Shown: piece by piece, positions 20,789 to 23,148 of the stretch | Position numbering within the stretch: position 1 is the stretch's first letter | Layout: each line of letters opens with the position of its first letter | Assembly: GCA_023430625.1 (NCBI GenBank) | Contig: JAEZAA010000065.1 | Location: 1 to 23,148 of the forward strand | Reading direction: 5' to 3' | DNA length: 23,148 bases | Origin: Pseudomonadota bacterium | Lineage (GTDB): Bacteria > Pseudomonadota > Gammaproteobacteria > Pseudomonadales > Oleiphilaceae | The notes under the pieces: generated by a model | What the model saw: only the letters and a program-made list of their open reading frames with translations | Databases searched by the model: none | Told to the model about the DNA's origin: nothing | Position numbers and translations under genes: made by a program

Positions 20789-21883
20789 ATGAATGACAAG
20801 CTGTCAGGTTCCAATGTGCTTCTGTTGCGCCGGCTCAGTCTGGCAGCGGTCCTGCTCGCCATGGTGGTCGTGGTGCTGGGCGCTTATACCCGCCTAGTGG
20901 ATGCCGGATTGGGTTGTCCGGATTGGCCGGGTTGTTACGGCTTTCTGGTAGCACCGCACACCGACGAGCACATTCGGATTGCGACAGAGCGGGTTCCCGA
21001 TGCGCCGGTGGAGACCCACAAAGGCTGGGCGGAAATGACCCATCGCTATGTTGCCGGCAGTTTGCTGCTGCTGATTCTGGCAATCCTGGTGGTGTCCGTG
21101 CGTCAGCGTCGTCGCGACGGTGATGCGGCCGTCCCCGTAAAGTTGCCGCTGGCCATTTTCATCCTGGTGATCTGGCAGGCCATCTTCGGTATGTGGACGG
21201 TGACCCTGAAACTCTGGCCCCAGATCGTCACCCTGCATTTGCTGGGCGGATTCGCCACCCTGTCGCTGCTGTGGCTGTTGGCGCTGCGGTTGCGGCCCCA
21301 ACAGGTCGCGGTTGGGCCGGACCAAGGCCGGAAACTGCGTGCGCTGCGCCCCTGGGCGCTGGGTGCGATTCTGGTGGTGACGCTGCAGGTGATGCTGGGC
21401 GGCTGGACCAGCTCCAATTACGCGGCGCTGGCCTGCACCGATCTGCCGACCTGCCAGGGCGAGTACTGGCCGCACATGGACTTCGCCCAGGGCTTTGACC
21501 TGTTCCAGCACATTGGTCCGAATTACCTCGGCGGGCGGATGGACAACGAGGCGCGGGTGGCGATTCATGTGACCCATCGGCTAGGCGCCATGGTGGTGGT
21601 GCTGTATCTGGGCCTGCTGTTGTGGCGCCTCTGGCCTGTGCTGGCGGGTACCTGGCTGACGCGTCCGCTGATGCTGGTGGCAGGCGCACTCCTGCTACAG
21701 GTCGGATTGGGGTTGAGCAATATCCTGTGGCTGCTGCCCTTGCCAGTGGCGGTGGCGCACAACGCCGGTGGCGCCTTCTTGCTGCTGATGCTCATCTGGC
21801 TCAACCAACGGCTGCACCTGGCACTTCGACCGGCGCCCGGGGCATTTCAGGCACAAGAGACGTATCACGCACAACAAGCGTAA
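20789..21883 (+). CDS. ctaA: Heme A synthase CtaA (Cox15)
   Basis: CtaA oxidises the C8 methyl of heme O to a formyl group, giving heme A. The 364-residue product has eight membrane helices and the conserved histidines in EMTHRYVAGS, VTLHLLGGFA, HVTHRLGAMV and VAHNAGGAF. Two cysteine pairs lie in periplasmic loops: GLGCPDWPGCYG and ALACTDLPTCQGEYWP, as in CtaA proteins with loop disulfides. I use the ATG at 20789; a TTG at 20777, overlapping the previous stop, is an alternative. Neither has a strong ribosome binding site, so coupling to the upstream gene is likely. Confidence 0.95.
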   Translation: MNDKLSGSNVLLLRRLSLAAVLLAMVVVVLGAYTRLVDAGLGCPDWPGCYGFLVAPHTDEHIRIATERVPDAPVETHKGWAEMTHRYVAGSLLLLILAILVVSVRQRRRDGDAAVPVKLPLAIFILVIWQAIFGMWTVTLKLWPQIVTLHLLGGFATLSLLWLLALRLRPQQVAVGPDQGRKLRALRPWALGAILVVTLQVMLGGWTSSNYAALACTDLPTCQGEYWPHMDFAQGFDLFQHIGPNYLGGRMDNEARVAIHVTHRLGAMVVVLYLGLLLWRLWPVLAGTWLTRPLMLVAGALLLQVGLGLSNILWLLPLPVAVAHNAGGAFLLLMLIWLNQRLHLALRPAPGAFQAQETYHAQQA

Positions 21884-21897
21884 AGAGAGGTATGTCC

Positions 21898-22800
21898 ATG
21901 AAAGCAACGGCACAGCACCTATCCACCACCAGCTGGCGGGATTACCTGGAACTGTGCAAACCACGGGTGGTGGCACTGATGCTGCTGACCTCCCTGGTGG
22001 GCATGCTGCTGGCCAGCCATGAGCCGATTGGCTGGCAGGTGTTGTTGTTTGGCAATCTGGGCATCGGCTTGCTGGCGGGATCGGCGGCGGCCATCAACCA
22101 TGTGGTGGATCGCAAGATCGATGCGGTGATGGCCCGCACCCGTCGCCGTCCGCTGGTGGAAGGCCGGGTTGATGCGGTGCACGCCCTGGGCTTTGCCCTG
22201 ATTCTGGCGCTGGCGGGCATGGCCATCCTGATCTGGCAGGTCAATGCGCTGACGGCCTGGCTGACCCTAGCGTCGCTGCTGGGCTATGCGGTGGTCTACA
22301 CCCTGTTTCTCAAGCGCGCCACGCTCCAGAACATCGTTATCGGTGGGCTGGCGGGCGCTGCACCGCCTCTGTTGGGTTGGACGGCGGTGACCGGGCAGGT
22401 TGAACCCAATGCCCTGCTGCTGGTGTTGATCATTTTCGCCTGGACACCGCCTCACTTTTGGGCGCTGGCAATCCACCGCAAGGCCGAGTATGCCCAGGCC
22501 GAAGTGCCCATGCTGCCAGTGACCCACGGCGAAGCCTATACCAAGCTGCATATCCTGCTGTACACCCTGATTCTGTTCGCGGTCAGCCTGATGCCCTTTA
22601 TTACCCAAATGAGCGGGCTGATCTATCTGGCCGGCGCGCTGGTGCTGGGCGCACGCTTCCTTTACTGGGCGCTGATGCTGATGTTCGACAAACGTGAGCA
22701 TGCGGCGATCAAGACTTTCAAATACTCCATCACCTACCTGATGCTGCTGTTCGTCCTGTTGCTGGTGGATCATCATTACCGCGTCCTGGGGGTGAGCTAA
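21898..22800 (+). CDS. ctaB: Protoheme IX farnesyltransferase (heme O synthase) CtaB
   Basis: CtaB attaches farnesyl to heme B, making heme O for CtaA. The 300-residue product is a UbiA-type prenyltransferase with about nine membrane helices. The N-x3-D-x3-D motif is NHVVDRKIDAVMARTRRRPL; KPRVVALMLLTSLVG near the N-terminus and WTPPHFWALAI in a middle loop are typical of heme O synthases. The ATG at 21898 has AGAGAGG 7 bases upstream; an in-frame ATG at 21892 is too close to it. It follows ctaA by 14 bases, and its stop overlaps the SCO1 start codon. Confidence 0.96.
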   Translation: MKATAQHLSTTSWRDYLELCKPRVVALMLLTSLVGMLLASHEPIGWQVLLFGNLGIGLLAGSAAAINHVVDRKIDAVMARTRRRPLVEGRVDAVHALGFALILALAGMAILIWQVNALTAWLTLASLLGYAVVYTLFLKRATLQNIVIGGLAGAAPPLLGWTAVTGQVEPNALLLVLIIFAWTPPHFWALAIHRKAEYAQAEVPMLPVTHGEAYTKLHILLYTLILFAVSLMPFITQMSGLIYLAGALVLGARFLYWALMLMFDKREHAAIKTFKYSITYLMLLFVLLLVDHHYRVLGVS

Positions 22801-23148
22801 TGGCGACGGGCAAACGAAGCTGGATCACGGCGGCGCTGATCCTGGGTGTCATGGCCCTGGGGATGGGGTTGTTCCTGCAACGCTTTATCGGTGTACCGGT
22901 GGCCTCTGCGGAGCAACTGCAAAGCTGGGGTGCTTATGTGTATCCGGAGCCAAAGCCGCTGACGGCGTTTCAGTTGCAGGATCACGAGGGCAATCCGTTT
23001 GACAATGTGCGGCTGCAGGAGAAATGGACCCTGGCGTTTCTGGGCTTTACCCGCTGCCCCGATGTCTGCCCCACGGCCATGGCGACGCTCAAGCAATTCC
23101 AAACCCTGCTGAAGGATTCGCCCCTGGCGAACAGTACCCAGGTGGTGC
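22800..23148 (+). CDS. SCO1/SenC copper chaperone, N-terminal part (runs off the right edge)
   Basis: SCO1 proteins deliver copper to, or reduce the cysteines of, the CuA centre in subunit II. The first 116 residues are present: an N-terminal membrane helix (about 8-28), then the thioredoxin-like domain with TAFQLQDHEGNPFDNVRLQEKWTLAFLGFTRCPDVCPT. The copper-binding CxxxC is Cys86-Cys90 (CPDVC). The distal His ligand lies beyond the window. The ATG at 22800 uses the last A of the ctaB stop TAA, showing tight coupling. Confidence 0.94.
   Translation, partial: MATGKRSWITAALILGVMALGMGLFLQRFIGVPVASAEQLQSWGAYVYPEPKPLTAFQLQDHEGNPFDNVRLQEKWTLAFLGFTRCPDVCPTAMATLKQFQTLLKDSPLANSTQVV

Noticed and set aside
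1..23148. Search for CRISPR arrays, insertion sequences, toxin-antitoxin pairs, phage genes, tRNA and rRNA
   Set aside because: No regularly spaced direct repeats, transposase motifs, typical toxin-antitoxin gene pairs or RNA gene signatures were seen by eye.

Overview
The window is GC-rich, densely coded chromosomal DNA from a gammaproteobacterium of the Pseudomonas / Marinobacter / Halomonas kind. This rests on gene order recalled from Pseudomonas and relatives: fmt-def-lysM-dprA-tsaC-hemF-aroE, then gamma-carbonic anhydrase-prlC-yheV, then coxB-coxA-ctaG-coxC followed by DUF2909, SURF1, a Sco-like protein, ctaA, ctaB and SCO1. I see no phage genes, insertion sequences, CRISPR arrays, rRNA or tRNA. 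Most of the window is core genome.

Region 1 (1-6442). On the minus strand, def and the 5' part of fmt handle formyl-methionine at the start and end of translation initiation. Opposite them are a secreted LysM protein with its own strong terminator, dprA, and the tight run tsaC-hemF-aroE (tRNA t6A, coproporphyrinogen oxidation, shikimate dehydrogenase). A small PA4642-like gene follows with its own promoter. The def/lysM divergent region is an unusual AT-rich island with repeated CTATT motifs and an inverted repeat.

Region 2 (6443-8042). A small heat shock protein gene on the minus strand has a RpoH-like promoter and a leader that can fold so that both the Shine-Dalgarno sequence and the start codon are paired, as in an RNA thermometer. 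About 360 bases without a convincing gene follow, then a gene for an exported four-EF-hand protein.

Region 3 (8043-14570). Gamma-class carbonic anhydrase-like protein, oligopeptidase A, a YheV-like zinc ribbon protein, an unrecognised 219-residue protein, and a metal module: a short CDF-type cation transporter, a CusF-like lipoprotein with a degenerate copper site, and a MerR-type promoter in front of them. A MATE family transporter lies just upstream on the same strand.

Region 4 (14571-23148). A complete caa3-like cytochrome c oxidase locus: subunits II (with fused cytochrome c), I and III, the copper chaperone CtaG, then the assembly set SURF1, a Sco-like CxxxC protein, heme A synthase (ctaA), heme O synthase (ctaB) and the start of SCO1. 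A small DUF2909 gene sits antisense between the structural and assembly halves. The products together build the CuA/CuB/heme a centres of the oxidase.

The most interesting new-looking signals are regulatory: the hsp20 leader, the MerR-type promoter in front of the CDF/CusF-like pair, the AT-rich def/lysM island, and a 19-bp tandem duplication at the coxC stop codon. I found no evidence for a wholly new multi-gene system.
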